A stretch of DNA of 64,000 nucleotides from contig NZ_CP027783.1 of NCBI RefSeq assembly GCF_003795125.1, positions 62,001-126,000 on the forward strand. Direction: 5' to 3'. This document shows positions 36,663-44,580 of the stretch, piece by piece; the first letter of the stretch is position 1; the number at the start of each line of letters is the position of its first letter. Under the pieces are notes generated by a model, which had not been told where the DNA came from, did not search any database, and saw only the letters and a program-made list of their open reading frames with translations. The position numbers and the translations under genes were made by a program. Source of the DNA: Tetragenococcus osmophilus. GTDB taxonomy: Bacteria; Bacillota; Bacilli; Lactobacillales; Enterococcaceae.

Positions 36663-37040
36663 CTCTGACATCAACTCGATCAAGTTCCCTTCTGGATCTT
36701 GGATAACAGCTTCATAATACCCGTCTCCTGTAGTTCGAGGCCCATTTAAAAGTGGAAAGTCATCTTGCACAAATTTTTGAGCATAAGTATCTACTGCTTT
36801 ATTATCCCCTACAGCAATTGCTATATGAGCGTAACCTAAGCTTTCAGGAACTCGATTAGCTAAATGTTTTTTTGTTGTTAGTTCAATACGACTTCCTTCT
36901 TCAAATGTCAAAAAGTAAGAGCTAAACCCCGTTTTATCATTATGATATAAATCAGAACTACTGACGTTAAAATACTTCTTATAAAATGCTTTCATTTTTT
37001 CAAGATCTTTTACCCAAATAGCAATATGTTCAACTTTCAT
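36660..37040 (-). CDS. VOC family protein (glyoxalase/bleomycin resistance fold)
   Basis: A 126-residue single-domain VOC protein with MKVEHIAIWVKDLEKMKAFYKKYF, SRIELTTKK, LGYAHIAIAVGD and DPEGNLIELMSE, giving the expected metal-ligand His and Glu residues. It is distinct in sequence from gloA and its substrate is unknown. GAGGA precedes the ATG. The upstream region carries 41-bp repeat array B, which separates it from the divergent yhdH-like gene. Confidence 0.85.
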   Translation of the reverse strand: MKVEHIAIWVKDLEKMKAFYKKYFNVSSSDLYHNDKTGFSSYFLTFEEGSRIELTTKKHLANRVPESLGYAHIAIAVGDNKAVDTYAQKFVQDDFPLLNGPRTTGDGYYEAVIQDPEGNLIELMSE

Positions 37041-37130
37041 GAGATCCTCCTCGAATTTCCTAGTATTTCTTTTATATTACCAAAAAATAATCTTTTTTGT
37101 AACTTAAATATATTTTATTATTGTCTAAAC

Positions 37131-37277
37131 GAATAGCACATTACTTTTTTATTTCTTTGTGCTATCTCTTTTCATACATCAACACTTTTGCTTTCCTTTG
37201 TGCTATTTCTTCTCATACGACAAAGCTTTTGCTTTCCTTTGTGCTATTTCTTCTCATACATCGTTGTTTCTTTTTTC
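37131..37277. repeat. 41-bp tandem repeat array B (3 units plus flank)
   Basis: Units starting CTTTGTGCTAT lie at 37155, 37196 and 37237, exactly 41 bp apart. In the second unit CTTTGT and ACAAAG bound a 30-bp imperfect palindrome. An inverted half-site, AATAGCACA, lies just upstream at about 37132. The array occupies the divergent promoter region of the VOC and yhdH-like genes (gap 37041-37429). It shares CTTTGTGCTATTT with array D. Confidence 0.9.
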
Positions 37278-37429
37278 TCGAAAAAACACGAGTAGTTTTG
37301 CAAAAAATTTCTTATATTTCTAACTTATCTTAAATGCTATCAGAAGAAATAAAAATTGTGTTATGATAAAGTCAAAGAAGGTCGAACAAAAGTATTAAAA
37401 GAAACCCTATTAGCAAAGGAAGGATCAAA

Positions 37430-38425
37430 ATGGAAAATGTTTTAGCCTTTGAAGTCACCCAAACAGAAAATGTTTTTTCTCGAGGTCTTGTACAAAAACA
37501 ATTAGGCACACTAAAAAAAGATCAGGTCCGTGTTCAAATTGAATATTCCGATATTAATTATAAAGATGCACTAGCGGCAACAAAAAATGGCGGCGTCGTT
37601 AGCGATTATCCTAAAGTTATTGGTATTGATCTGGCAGGCACTGTAATTGAAACGAATAACAAAAATTGGAAAACTGGACAAAAAGTCTTAGTCACAGGTT
37701 ATGGATTAGGTACCGATAAAGATGGTGGATTTAGCCAGGTGCAAGATGTGCCAGGGGAGTGGTTAGTTGAACTACCCCAAGACTTAACCCCAAAAGAAGC
37801 TATGAAATTTGGTACGGCAGGTTTTACAGCAGCTTTAGCGGTAAAAACATTAGATGAAAAAATTAATGAAAAAGATGCTCCCATACTTGTAACAGGTGCA
37901 TCAGGAGGCGTGGCTAGTACAGCAATCGCTCTTTTACATCAACTAGGTTATTCAAATATCATAGCTTTATCATCTAAAAAAGAGCAAGCTCAATGGTTAC
38001 TAAAACTTGGCGCTACTGATATTCAAAGCCCGGCGGAAGTTTTACCTGAAAAGAAACGTCCTATAGGTAAACAAAAATTTGGAGCAGTTATTGATACAGT
38101 TGGTGGAGAAATTTTGGCTAACCTCTTACCTCTTATTCAATATAATGGGGCAGCTATTTTATGCGGTAATGCTAGTGGTATAGCTTTGAATACGACAGTC
38201 CTACCATTTATTCTGCGTGGGATCCAAATGATTGGCATTGATTCTGTCTATGTGGAAATGTCACAACGAAAGCAAATATGGCAATTTTTAACTGAAAACA
38301 AGAAGGTATTAGGTCAATTATCTTACCAAGAAGTCGATTTAACTGATTTAGACGAGACCATTGACTCTTTACTTAATGGAACTCATACTGGTCGGACCAT
38401 TGTTAATATGGGAGGGACAAAATGA
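37430..38425 (+). CDS. YhdH/AcuI-type acrylyl-CoA reductase-like oxidoreductase
   Basis: A 331-residue MDR protein of the YhdH/AcuI subgroup. It has VQIEYSDINYKDALAATKNGGVV, PKVIGIDLAGTV, TAGFTAALAV and the NADPH motif VTGASGGVASTAIALLHQLGY. E. coli YhdH reduces acrylyl-CoA; the role in this host is uncertain. AAGGAAGGA precedes the ATG. Its stop overlaps the start of coaB by 4 bp, so it is co-translated with the CoA genes, an unusual partnership. Confidence 0.88.
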   Translation: MENVLAFEVTQTENVFSRGLVQKQLGTLKKDQVRVQIEYSDINYKDALAATKNGGVVSDYPKVIGIDLAGTVIETNNKNWKTGQKVLVTGYGLGTDKDGGFSQVQDVPGEWLVELPQDLTPKEAMKFGTAGFTAALAVKTLDEKINEKDAPILVTGASGGVASTAIALLHQLGYSNIIALSSKKEQAQWLLKLGATDIQSPAEVLPEKKRPIGKQKFGAVIDTVGGEILANLLPLIQYNGAAILCGNASGIALNTTVLPFILRGIQMIGIDSVYVEMSQRKQIWQFLTENKKVLGQLSYQEVDLTDLDETIDSLLNGTHTGRTIVNMGGTK

Positions 38426-39183
38426 GAGTATTAATTACTGCAGGTGGAACTTCGGAAAAAATTGATAATGTTCGTTCTATCACCAATCACTCAACTGGGC
38501 GTTTAGGTTGTTTAATTGCCGAAAAATTTCTCAACCGACAAGTAACTGTCGATTACGTAACAACAGCGCAAGCAAAACACCCAGTAGAAAATAAATATTT
38601 GCACAGCTATGAAATTGCTAGTACACAAGAATTAACCCAACAGCTACAACAACTATTACAAAAAAATCAGTATAGTGCGGTCATCCATAGTATGGCAGTT
38701 AGCGATTTTACGCCAGCGCAAACTTTCTCTCAAGAAAATTTTTTAGAAGAAATCAATCATTTATTTAAAGAAAAAAATAGACCGTTGGACAAAGAAGATC
38801 TTGCGCAACTCACTACCACTACAACGTCTGATGAAAAGAAAATTTCCTCTGATACTGAGCAACTTTACTTAGTACTTGAAAAAACACCTAAAGTGATTCA
38901 GTTAATTAAGCAAATACAACCTGAAACGTTGCTAGTTGGTTTTAAATTATTAGTTGATGTCTCAAAACAATCATTGATTGCTACCGCGCGAGAAAGCATG
39001 AAAAACAATCAAGCCGATTATATTTTGGCAAATGATTTAGCAAAAATTACAGAAGAACAACACATTGGTTATTTCATCGATAGAAAGGGACAAATACTTG
39101 GTGAAAAACACACGAAAGAGGATCTTGCAATACTAATTGCAGAAACAATTCTTAGTCAAAATGCATCATCTTATAGGAGGTAA
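38422..39183 (+). CDS. coaB: Phosphopantothenate-cysteine ligase CoaB (stand-alone)
   Basis: A 253-residue stand-alone CoaB, joining 4'-phosphopantothenate and cysteine in CoA synthesis. MRVLITAGGTSEKIDNVRSITNHSTGRLG is the characteristic N-terminus, with SMAVSDFTP and the later LVGFKLL. In most bacteria CoaB is fused behind CoaC; enterococci and streptococci carry separate genes in this order. It overlaps the upstream oxidoreductase by 4 bp and precedes coaC by 4 bp. Confidence 0.95.
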   Translation: MRVLITAGGTSEKIDNVRSITNHSTGRLGCLIAEKFLNRQVTVDYVTTAQAKHPVENKYLHSYEIASTQELTQQLQQLLQKNQYSAVIHSMAVSDFTPAQTFSQENFLEEINHLFKEKNRPLDKEDLAQLTTTTTSDEKKISSDTEQLYLVLEKTPKVIQLIKQIQPETLLVGFKLLVDVSKQSLIATARESMKNNQADYILANDLAKITEEQHIGYFIDRKGQILGEKHTKEDLAILIAETILSQNASSYRR

Positions 39184-39187
39184 TAAA

Positions 39188-39742
39188 ATGACAAAACATA
39201 TTTTATTAGCAGTTACTGGTAGTATATCAGCTTACAAAGCAGCAGATATTGCACATGAATTAACTAAAAGAGGTTATGCTGTGGATGTTTTAATGTCTAA
39301 AAGCAGCCAAGAGTTTGTGACTCCTTTGACTTTACAAACTTTAACGAAACGTAGAGTTCATACGGACGTTATGGACGAACCTATTCCTAGTAATATTAAT
39401 CATATCGAGCTAACGAAACCAGCTGATCTATTTTTAGTAGCGCCGGCTACAGCCAATATCATTGGTAAACTCGCTACTGGTGTAGCTGATGATATGATTG
39501 GTACAGTGGCGCTAGCATTACCTAGTGATCGCGCAAAACTAGTAGCACCAGCGATGAACACTAATATGTATGAACATCCTATTGTACAAAAAAATATCCA
39601 AACATTAAAAGACATTGGCTATAGTGAAATTAGTCCAAGAGAATCCTTACTTGCTTGTGGTGATTTTGGTTCAGGCGCCCTAGCTACTGTGGATGATATC
39701 ATAAAAGAAGTGGTTAATACCCTTGAAGGCGAGGAGGCTTAA
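39188..39742 (+). CDS. coaC: Phosphopantothenoylcysteine decarboxylase CoaC
   Basis: A 184-residue flavoprotein that decarboxylates phosphopantothenoylcysteine. It has MTKHILLAVTGSISAYKAADIAHEL, the active-site region ELTKPADLFLVAPATANIIGKLATGVADD, and the APAMNTNMYEHP motif. The ATG at 39188 follows TAGGAGGTAA; earlier in-frame codons belong to the end of coaB. It is the third gene of the cluster. Confidence 0.96.
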   Translation: MTKHILLAVTGSISAYKAADIAHELTKRGYAVDVLMSKSSQEFVTPLTLQTLTKRRVHTDVMDEPIPSNINHIELTKPADLFLVAPATANIIGKLATGVADDMIGTVALALPSDRAKLVAPAMNTNMYEHPIVQKNIQTLKDIGYSEISPRESLLACGDFGSGALATVDDIIKEVVNTLEGEEA

Positions 39743-39749
39743 TCAATTA

Positions 39750-40388
39750 ATGCAGCAAAAACAAAAAACCTTCCGGCTAGTCTTAACAGCTTTTTTTCTA
39801 GCGATTTTGTTATTACTTGCTACTGTTCCTTTTCTTGGCTTCATTCCTATTGGGCCTTTAAACGCAACAACTTTGCATATTCCAGTGATTATCGCTTCTA
39901 TCGTTTTAGGCCCTCGTCTTGGAGGATTTTTAGGCGCTAGCTTTGGCTTAATTAGTATGATCCGCTCCACTATTATTGTCACACCGCTCTCTTTTGTCTT
40001 CTCCCCTTTTATCGCGCCATTTGGGACAAGCGGTTATGGAAGTTGGAAAGCTTTACTGATCGTTTTCATCCCACGAATTTTAATTGGGATTGTTCCTTAT
40101 TATTTCTACCAATGGTTTGAAAAAAAGATGAAACAAAGAAAACGTGGCTTAGGCCTTTTCCTTGCGGGCTTACTCGGAGGTATCGTAAATACTGTTGTAG
40201 TCATGAATATGGTATATTTTTTATTCCAAAAAGAATATGCGCAAATGATTGGCGAAGCCGGTAGCGCCGTCTATACGGCAATTCTTTCCATTATTCTTGC
40301 TCAAGGCATTCCAGAAGCCATTGTTGCAGGGATTGCTACTGCAGGAGTTGCGGCCATTTTATTACGTTTTTCAAAAAATCGCGTCTAA
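39750..40388 (+). CDS. ECF transporter S component, probably pantothenate (PanT-like)
   Basis: A 212-residue membrane protein with about six helices and the S-component features ILLLLATVPFLGFIPIGPLNATTLHIPVIIASIVLGPRLGGFLGASFGLISMI. It would bind a vitamin and work with a shared ECF module encoded elsewhere. Its place behind coaB-coaC suggests pantothenate, the CoA precursor; this is inferred from context. GGAGG lies 12 bases before the ATG at 39750. A terminator follows. Confidence 0.85.
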   Translation: MQQKQKTFRLVLTAFFLAILLLLATVPFLGFIPIGPLNATTLHIPVIIASIVLGPRLGGFLGASFGLISMIRSTIIVTPLSFVFSPFIAPFGTSGYGSWKALLIVFIPRILIGIVPYYFYQWFEKKMKQRKRGLGLFLAGLLGGIVNTVVVMNMVYFLFQKEYAQMIGEAGSAVYTAILSIILAQGIPEAIVAGIATAGVAAILLRFSKNRV

Positions 40389-40426
40389 AAAAAGAGACTG
40401 TCACTTCAGTTGGCAGTCTCTTTTTT
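40388..40426. terminator. Bidirectional terminator, CoA cluster / murB
   Basis: The arms AAAGAGACTG and CAGTCTCTTTTTT lie between convergent genes. Confidence 0.85.
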
Positions 40427-40430
40427 GTAT

Positions 40431-41366
40431 TTATCTTTTACTTTTGTCTATCAAAGTTTTATTTACTTCTTCTCCGATAATCCGGACTTCTGTTTGCAAG
40501 TCAACGTCAAATTTTTCTTTAATGACGTCTTGAATATGGGTAATCAATTCCACATAATCTGTAGCAGTAGCACCATCTAGATTAATAATAAAACCAGCAT
40601 GTTTGTTCGAAACTTGCGCGCCACCCCACTGTAAGCCTTGCAAGCCGGCTTCTTGAATAAGTTGTCCAGTAAAATGACCTGGCGGACGTTTGAAAACACT
40701 ACCACACGAAGGATATTCCAGCGGCTGCTTAGATTCTCTTAAGTAAGTCAGCTCATCCATGCGCTCTTTAATAAAATGGTATTGCCCTTTTTGTAAAGCA
40801 AAGCGCGCATTCAAGATAATCCCGTGTCGTACTTGAATAATGCTGTGTCGATAGCTAAATTCCATCTCTTGATTTGAAAAAGTCCGTATAGAACCATCTG
40901 GCATTAAAACATCACAGGAATCAAATGCATCTTTAATTTCCCCGCCATAAGCTCCTGCATTCATAAATACTGCACCACCGACACTTCCGGGAATACCGCA
41001 TGAAAATTCTAAGCCAGTTAGTGAAGCTTCTAGGGCAGCATAACTCGTATCTATTAACCGAGCTCCAGATTGCACTTCGATCATATTTTCTGTTACTTGT
41101 ATCTGATCCATCGACAAGAGCATAATAACAAGACCACGAATACCGCCATCTCTTACGATTAAATTACTAGCATTACCTAAAACTAACCAAGGGATATCAT
41201 GGTTACGGCAATATAAAACCAATTCCTCTGCCTCTTTTCCTGATTCAGGAAAAGCTAAAACATCTGCTGGTCCTCCTGTTTTAGTAAAAGTATAATATTT
41301 TAATGGTTCATCTATCAATAAGTTAATCGTAGGAAATTGTTGTACTAATTTTTCTTTATCCACCAA
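40431..41366 (-). CDS. murB: UDP-N-acetylenolpyruvoylglucosamine reductase
   Basis: A 311-residue MurB that makes UDP-MurNAc for peptidoglycan with FAD and NADPH. TFTKTGGPADVLAFPES, the FAD-binding LGNASNLIVRDGGIRG, GLEFSCGIPGSVGGAVFMNAGAYGGEI and YPSCGSVFKRP (catalytic Ser) are all present. Type II MurB is expected in Gram-positive cocci. The start is either TTG at 41366 or GTG at 41363, both suitably spaced from AAGGAG. Confidence 0.96.
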   Translation of the reverse strand: MVDKEKLVQQFPTINLLIDEPLKYYTFTKTGGPADVLAFPESGKEAEELVLYCRNHDIPWLVLGNASNLIVRDGGIRGLVIMLLSMDQIQVTENMIEVQSGARLIDTSYAALEASLTGLEFSCGIPGSVGGAVFMNAGAYGGEIKDAFDSCDVLMPDGSIRTFSNQEMEFSYRHSIIQVRHGIILNARFALQKGQYHFIKERMDELTYLRESKQPLEYPSCGSVFKRPPGHFTGQLIQEAGLQGLQWGGAQVSNKHAGFIINLDGATATDYVELITHIQDVIKEKFDVDLQTEVRIIGEEVNKTLIDKSKR

Positions 41367-41433
41367 AAATGTCTCCTTTTTCCAAACGTCCTACTCATTT
41401 TACCATGTTCTTTATAAGCTGACTACTGATTGT

Positions 41434-42354
41434 TTAGCTCATTTTCTTTTTTTCAGATTGTCTTAACATTTCCGTACAAATCTTATGGCTAAGATAAATA
41501 TTTTCTTGGCGTAACTCATCTGTTTTTCGAGTTTCTAAAGATGTAAGGAAAGCTTGAACCATTGGATAAAATCCACGTTTTACTAAAGTATTTTCCCAAT
41601 CACCAAAAGCCTCCACTCGTTCTTGTGTCTCTTCTTGTAAAATACATTCTGTTAAATTGTTTAAACGATAAGTTCCTTTTCTTGTCGTCAATTGATAACT
41701 TTCTTGGCTAGCTCCACTTTTAGTATCCATACTTAAAAGCGCCGTTGTTTGTTTCGTTTCTAATTTTAGCAAAGCTGTCTCTAATAAGTTTTGTTTCGTT
41801 TCATAAATATTACTAGAAAAGTTTTGCACAGAGTCGTTTAAAAGATAAACAGCTGTATCAACTAAATGCAAAAATACATCGAATATTTCAAAGGTCGTAT
41901 TTTGCGTATTAGCTACTTGATTTTTTTGTAAAAATAATAGACGTTTGTCTTCTTGTCGTTGAAGTTTTTCTACCATTGGAGCAAAACGCCGATTAAAACC
42001 TACCATCAAAATTTGTCTTTGTTCTTTTGCTAAAGCCAATAATTCTTCTACTTCTGCGATGTTTTCACTTAATGGTTTATCAACGAAGACATCCACATGA
42101 TTTTCTAAGCATTTTTTTACTAGCTGATAATGAGAAGCTGTGGCTGAATGAATAAAACAGGCCTGGATCCCTTCCGCTAATAATTCATCCAAGTTATTTT
42201 TCATGTGTTGTAAGTGATAAGTCTTTTGTAGGTTTTCTTGTACTTCTTTATTTCTTGTCGCAAAATAAAATTCTGCCTGATCCTGCATTTGGACATAGAC
42301 AGGTAAATAAGCTTTTTGCGCAATATTTCCTAGACCTAATACGCCGATTTTCAT
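41434..42354 (-). CDS. Gfo/Idh/MocA family oxidoreductase
   Basis: A 306-residue NAD(P)-dependent oxidoreductase. The Rossmann start is MKIGVLGLGNIAQKAYLPVY; the family motif DVFVDKPLSENIAEVEELL carries the catalytic Lys-Pro. The C-terminal half is the usual alpha/beta domain. Substrate is unknown. AAGGAG before the ATG at 42354 excludes the eight upstream codons of the open frame. It lies 67 bp upstream of murB on the same strand, possibly in the same transcript. Confidence 0.87.
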   Translation of the reverse strand: MKIGVLGLGNIAQKAYLPVYVQMQDQAEFYFATRNKEVQENLQKTYHLQHMKNNLDELLAEGIQACFIHSATASHYQLVKKCLENHVDVFVDKPLSENIAEVEELLALAKEQRQILMVGFNRRFAPMVEKLQRQEDKRLLFLQKNQVANTQNTTFEIFDVFLHLVDTAVYLLNDSVQNFSSNIYETKQNLLETALLKLETKQTTALLSMDTKSGASQESYQLTTRKGTYRLNNLTECILQEETQERVEAFGDWENTLVKRGFYPMVQAFLTSLETRKTDELRQENIYLSHKICTEMLRQSEKKKMS

Positions 42355-42541
42355 CTCTTTTCTCCTTAAAAAAATCAATTTACTTTATATTATCGTAATT
42401 TTAGATAAAAAGAAATCCATTAACAATGCTTTATCATATTGTTTGAAGAAATAATTTGTTGGTGCTAAAATACATTGAAGTAGTATGGGAATGGTTACTT
42501 TAAAAGCAAAGCGCTATCCCTCTAACAGGAGATGACCAATA

Positions 42542-43075
42542 ATGAATTTTGTCGCAATGGATTTTGAAACAGCTAACGCTCAAAGACATAGTGCTTGTTC
42601 GCTAGCATTGGTTAAAGTAGAAAATAGCCAAATTGTAGATGAATACTATACTTTAATTAAGCCAGAAACAAAATTTTTCTGGAAAAATATACAAATTCAC
42701 GGCATTCACCCGCAAGATGTGGCCGACGCACCCAAGTTTCCAGAAATATGGCCTAGCATCCAACCTTATTTTCAAGAAAATAATTTAGTTGTAGCCCATA
42801 ATGCTAGTTTTGATAACAGTGTACTAGCTGGATGCTTGAAATATTATAACTTAGAACCAGCCCGCTTTTTATCTTTATGTACGGTTAAAACAAGCCGTAA
42901 GTTGTATCCAGAAATCGATAACCATAAACTAAATACAATGTGTAACTTTTTAAATATCCCTTTGGATAATCATCATGATGCACTAGCCGATAGCCGTGCT
43001 TGTGCTAGCATTTTATTAGAAGAAGAAAAATATTTCGGGACAGAACCCTTTAAATCATTAGTTATTGCAAAGTAA
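42542..43075 (+). CDS. DnaQ-like DEDDh 3'-5' exonuclease
   Basis: A 177-residue exonuclease of the DNA polymerase III epsilon family. FVAMDFETANAQRHSACSLALV (Exo I), VVAHNASFDNSVLAG (Exo II) and NHHDALADSRACASILL (Exo III with catalytic His) supply the DEDDh residues. As a stand-alone protein it may act in repair or RNA turnover. AGGAG precedes the ATG. A terminator and then 41-bp array C follow. Confidence 0.9.
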   Translation: MNFVAMDFETANAQRHSACSLALVKVENSQIVDEYYTLIKPETKFFWKNIQIHGIHPQDVADAPKFPEIWPSIQPYFQENNLVVAHNASFDNSVLAGCLKYYNLEPARFLSLCTVKTSRKLYPEIDNHKLNTMCNFLNIPLDNHHDALADSRACASILLEEEKYFGTEPFKSLVIAK

Positions 43076-43108
43076 AAGGAAAGAGCTTATAGAGTTCTTT
43101 CCTTTTTT
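43074..43108 (+). terminator. Terminator of the exonuclease gene
   Basis: The arms AAAAGGAAAGA and TCTTTCCTTTT are followed by T residues. Confidence 0.82.
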
Positions 43109-43430
43109 ACGATTAAACTAACAAATTATTGAAGAATAATTTAGCTTTCTTTTACTCATTAATCTATTTTTGAGTAGAAAATGGACATACTTTTATTCAT
43201 TATTAAATGATTGAATAACAAACCAGTTTTTTATTACTCAATATTGAGCTGCTAAAGCAGAAAATCAATATTTTTCCCTATTATTTCTCTTTTTTGAGGA
43301 ATAAATTGGCCTTTTCCTACTCAATATTTCATTTTTGAATAAAAAAGCAAAGACACTTTACTCAATTTCAATCTCTTGATTAAAAAATTCCTTGGCTTTT
43401 ACCCAACTTAGATCCGCTTACTTTAAAATC
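43109..43430. repeat. 41-bp tandem repeat array C (about 7 diverged units)
   Basis: Clear units begin at 43150, 43191, 43232, 43273, 43314, 43355 and 43396, with a weak unit at 43109. Spacing is exactly 41 bp throughout, although the bases differ widely. The recurring elements are TACTCA near the unit start and TTGA(A/G)TA or TTGAGG near position 21. Unit 1 has TACTCA...TGAGTA. It fills the gap between two convergent genes and no protein is encoded. Confidence 0.85.
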
Positions 43431-43435
43431 TTTTT

Positions 43436-43960
43436 TTAATCAATCATCTTACTCATCAATAATACATCTAAAAAACGTCCATCATCGCCTGTGGCTCCGC
43501 GTGGCATTACTGCTTCTGTTTGAAAACCATATTTTTCATAAAGGTGAATCGCTCGCGTATTTTGCTTTTGAACAGTTAATTCTAAACGTCTAATCTGTTG
43601 CGATTGCTGTGCCCAATCAATTACTTCCTCTAATAAAACACTGCCTAGACCTATTCCCCAGTAGTCTTTTAAAAGAGAAATCCCTACTTCTCCAATATGA
43701 CCAACTCGTTTTTCTTCGCTACTTCTAACAGAAGCACTGCCTACAATTTGCTCTTCTATCAAAGCTATTAGAAGCAATTGATGATCGCTATTATAAATAG
43801 TGTCTATCTGATTTTCTAATAAATTAAGCGGTAAATTCGTGCCATACTCGTCCATAACTAAAAACTCTGTTTGACTCGCAATCGTTTGAGAAACTTCGAC
43901 AATTTGTTCCGCATCTTCCGGCAACGCTTCTCTTATGGTAACGTCTACGTCTTCATTCAT
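43436..43960 (-). CDS. GNAT family N-acetyltransferase
   Basis: A 174-residue acetyltransferase. The acetyl-CoA loop is seen in VGEVGISLLKDYWGIGLGSVLLEE (read in the protein as HIGEVGISLLKDYWGIGLGSVL), then RRLELTVQKQNTRAIHLYEKYGFQTEA. It belongs to the RimJ/RimL-like GNAT proteins. Substrate is unknown. GGGAG precedes the ATG at 43960, giving MNEDVDVTIREA. It overlaps the end of tsaE by 8 bp, so it is in the tsaE transcript. Confidence 0.88.
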   Translation of the reverse strand: MNEDVDVTIREALPEDAEQIVEVSQTIASQTEFLVMDEYGTNLPLNLLENQIDTIYNSDHQLLLIALIEEQIVGSASVRSSEEKRVGHIGEVGISLLKDYWGIGLGSVLLEEVIDWAQQSQQIRRLELTVQKQNTRAIHLYEKYGFQTEAVMPRGATGDDGRFLDVLLMSKMID

Positions 43961-44426
43961 TGTATTGCTCCCATCTATCCTCAATTCTTTTTTTAAACGC
44001 ATTGGCATAAGGACCAAAATCCCTTAGATTTAACAATCGTTTATTTTCATCTTCTGGATCTTTTTCAATCACTAATTCCAAATAATCTAAAGGAACGGCG
44101 TCTTCTAACTGTCTGCCCCATTCAATGACGCAAAGTCCCTCTCCTTCAAAATATTCATCTAAGCCTAAGTCCCAAGCGCCGGTTTCTATCCGATAAACAT
44201 CCATATGGTATAAAGGAAGACGTCCATCGAGATACTCCCGTATAATCGTATAGGTCGGGCTTTTTACCCTTTGATAAATTCCCAAACCTTTCGCGATTCC
44301 TTTGGTTAAGGTCGTTTTTCCAGCGCTTAGTTCTCCTGTTAAAATTAAATTATCACCGGGGTTTGCTACTTCTCCAATAATAACAGCAAACTTTTCCGTT
44401 TCTTCTATATTTTGCAAAGTGATCAT
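43953..44426 (-). CDS. tsaE: tRNA threonylcarbamoyladenosine biosynthesis ATPase TsaE
   Basis: A 157-residue P-loop ATPase that assists TsaB/TsaD in making the t6A modification of ANN-decoding tRNAs. Walker A is GELSAGKTTLTKGIAKGLG, followed by SPTYTIIREYLDGRLPLYHMDVYRI and the CVIEWGRQLEDAVP segment. The ATG at 44426 is taken, with AAAGGAAGTGAGGA upstream; a GTG three codons earlier is possible. It lies downstream of pta, separated by a hairpin at about 44506-44575. Confidence 0.95.
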   Translation of the reverse strand: MITLQNIEETEKFAVIIGEVANPGDNLILTGELSAGKTTLTKGIAKGLGIYQRVKSPTYTIIREYLDGRLPLYHMDVYRIETGAWDLGLDEYFEGEGLCVIEWGRQLEDAVPLDYLELVIEKDPEDENKRLLNLRDFGPYANAFKKRIEDRWEQYNE

Positions 44427-44505
44427 CTTCCTCACTTCCTTTCAATCATGGGCTAGTATAGCTTTTTTACAAAAAAATAGCAAAAAAGGAGCTAAAACAA
44501 AAGAA

Positions 44506-44575
44506 AATATCCGAACTATAAAGAGAATATTTCCATCTCGTTAAATATAGTTCGGATATTCTAGCTTCTATAAAA
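44506..44575 (-). terminator. Terminator behind pta
   Basis: The arms GAATATCCGAACTATA and TATAGTTCGGATATT are followed on the minus strand by TTCTTTTG. The T-run is short. Confidence 0.7.
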
Positions 44576-44580
44576 AAATT

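Noticed and set aside
37121-37333. Open frame over array B
   Set aside because: The frame is created by the AT-rich repeat units and lacks a ribosome site.
43109-43430. CRISPR array interpretation of the 41-bp repeats
   Set aside because: Both parts of each unit repeat, there are no unique spacers of regular length between identical repeats, and no cas genes are in the window.
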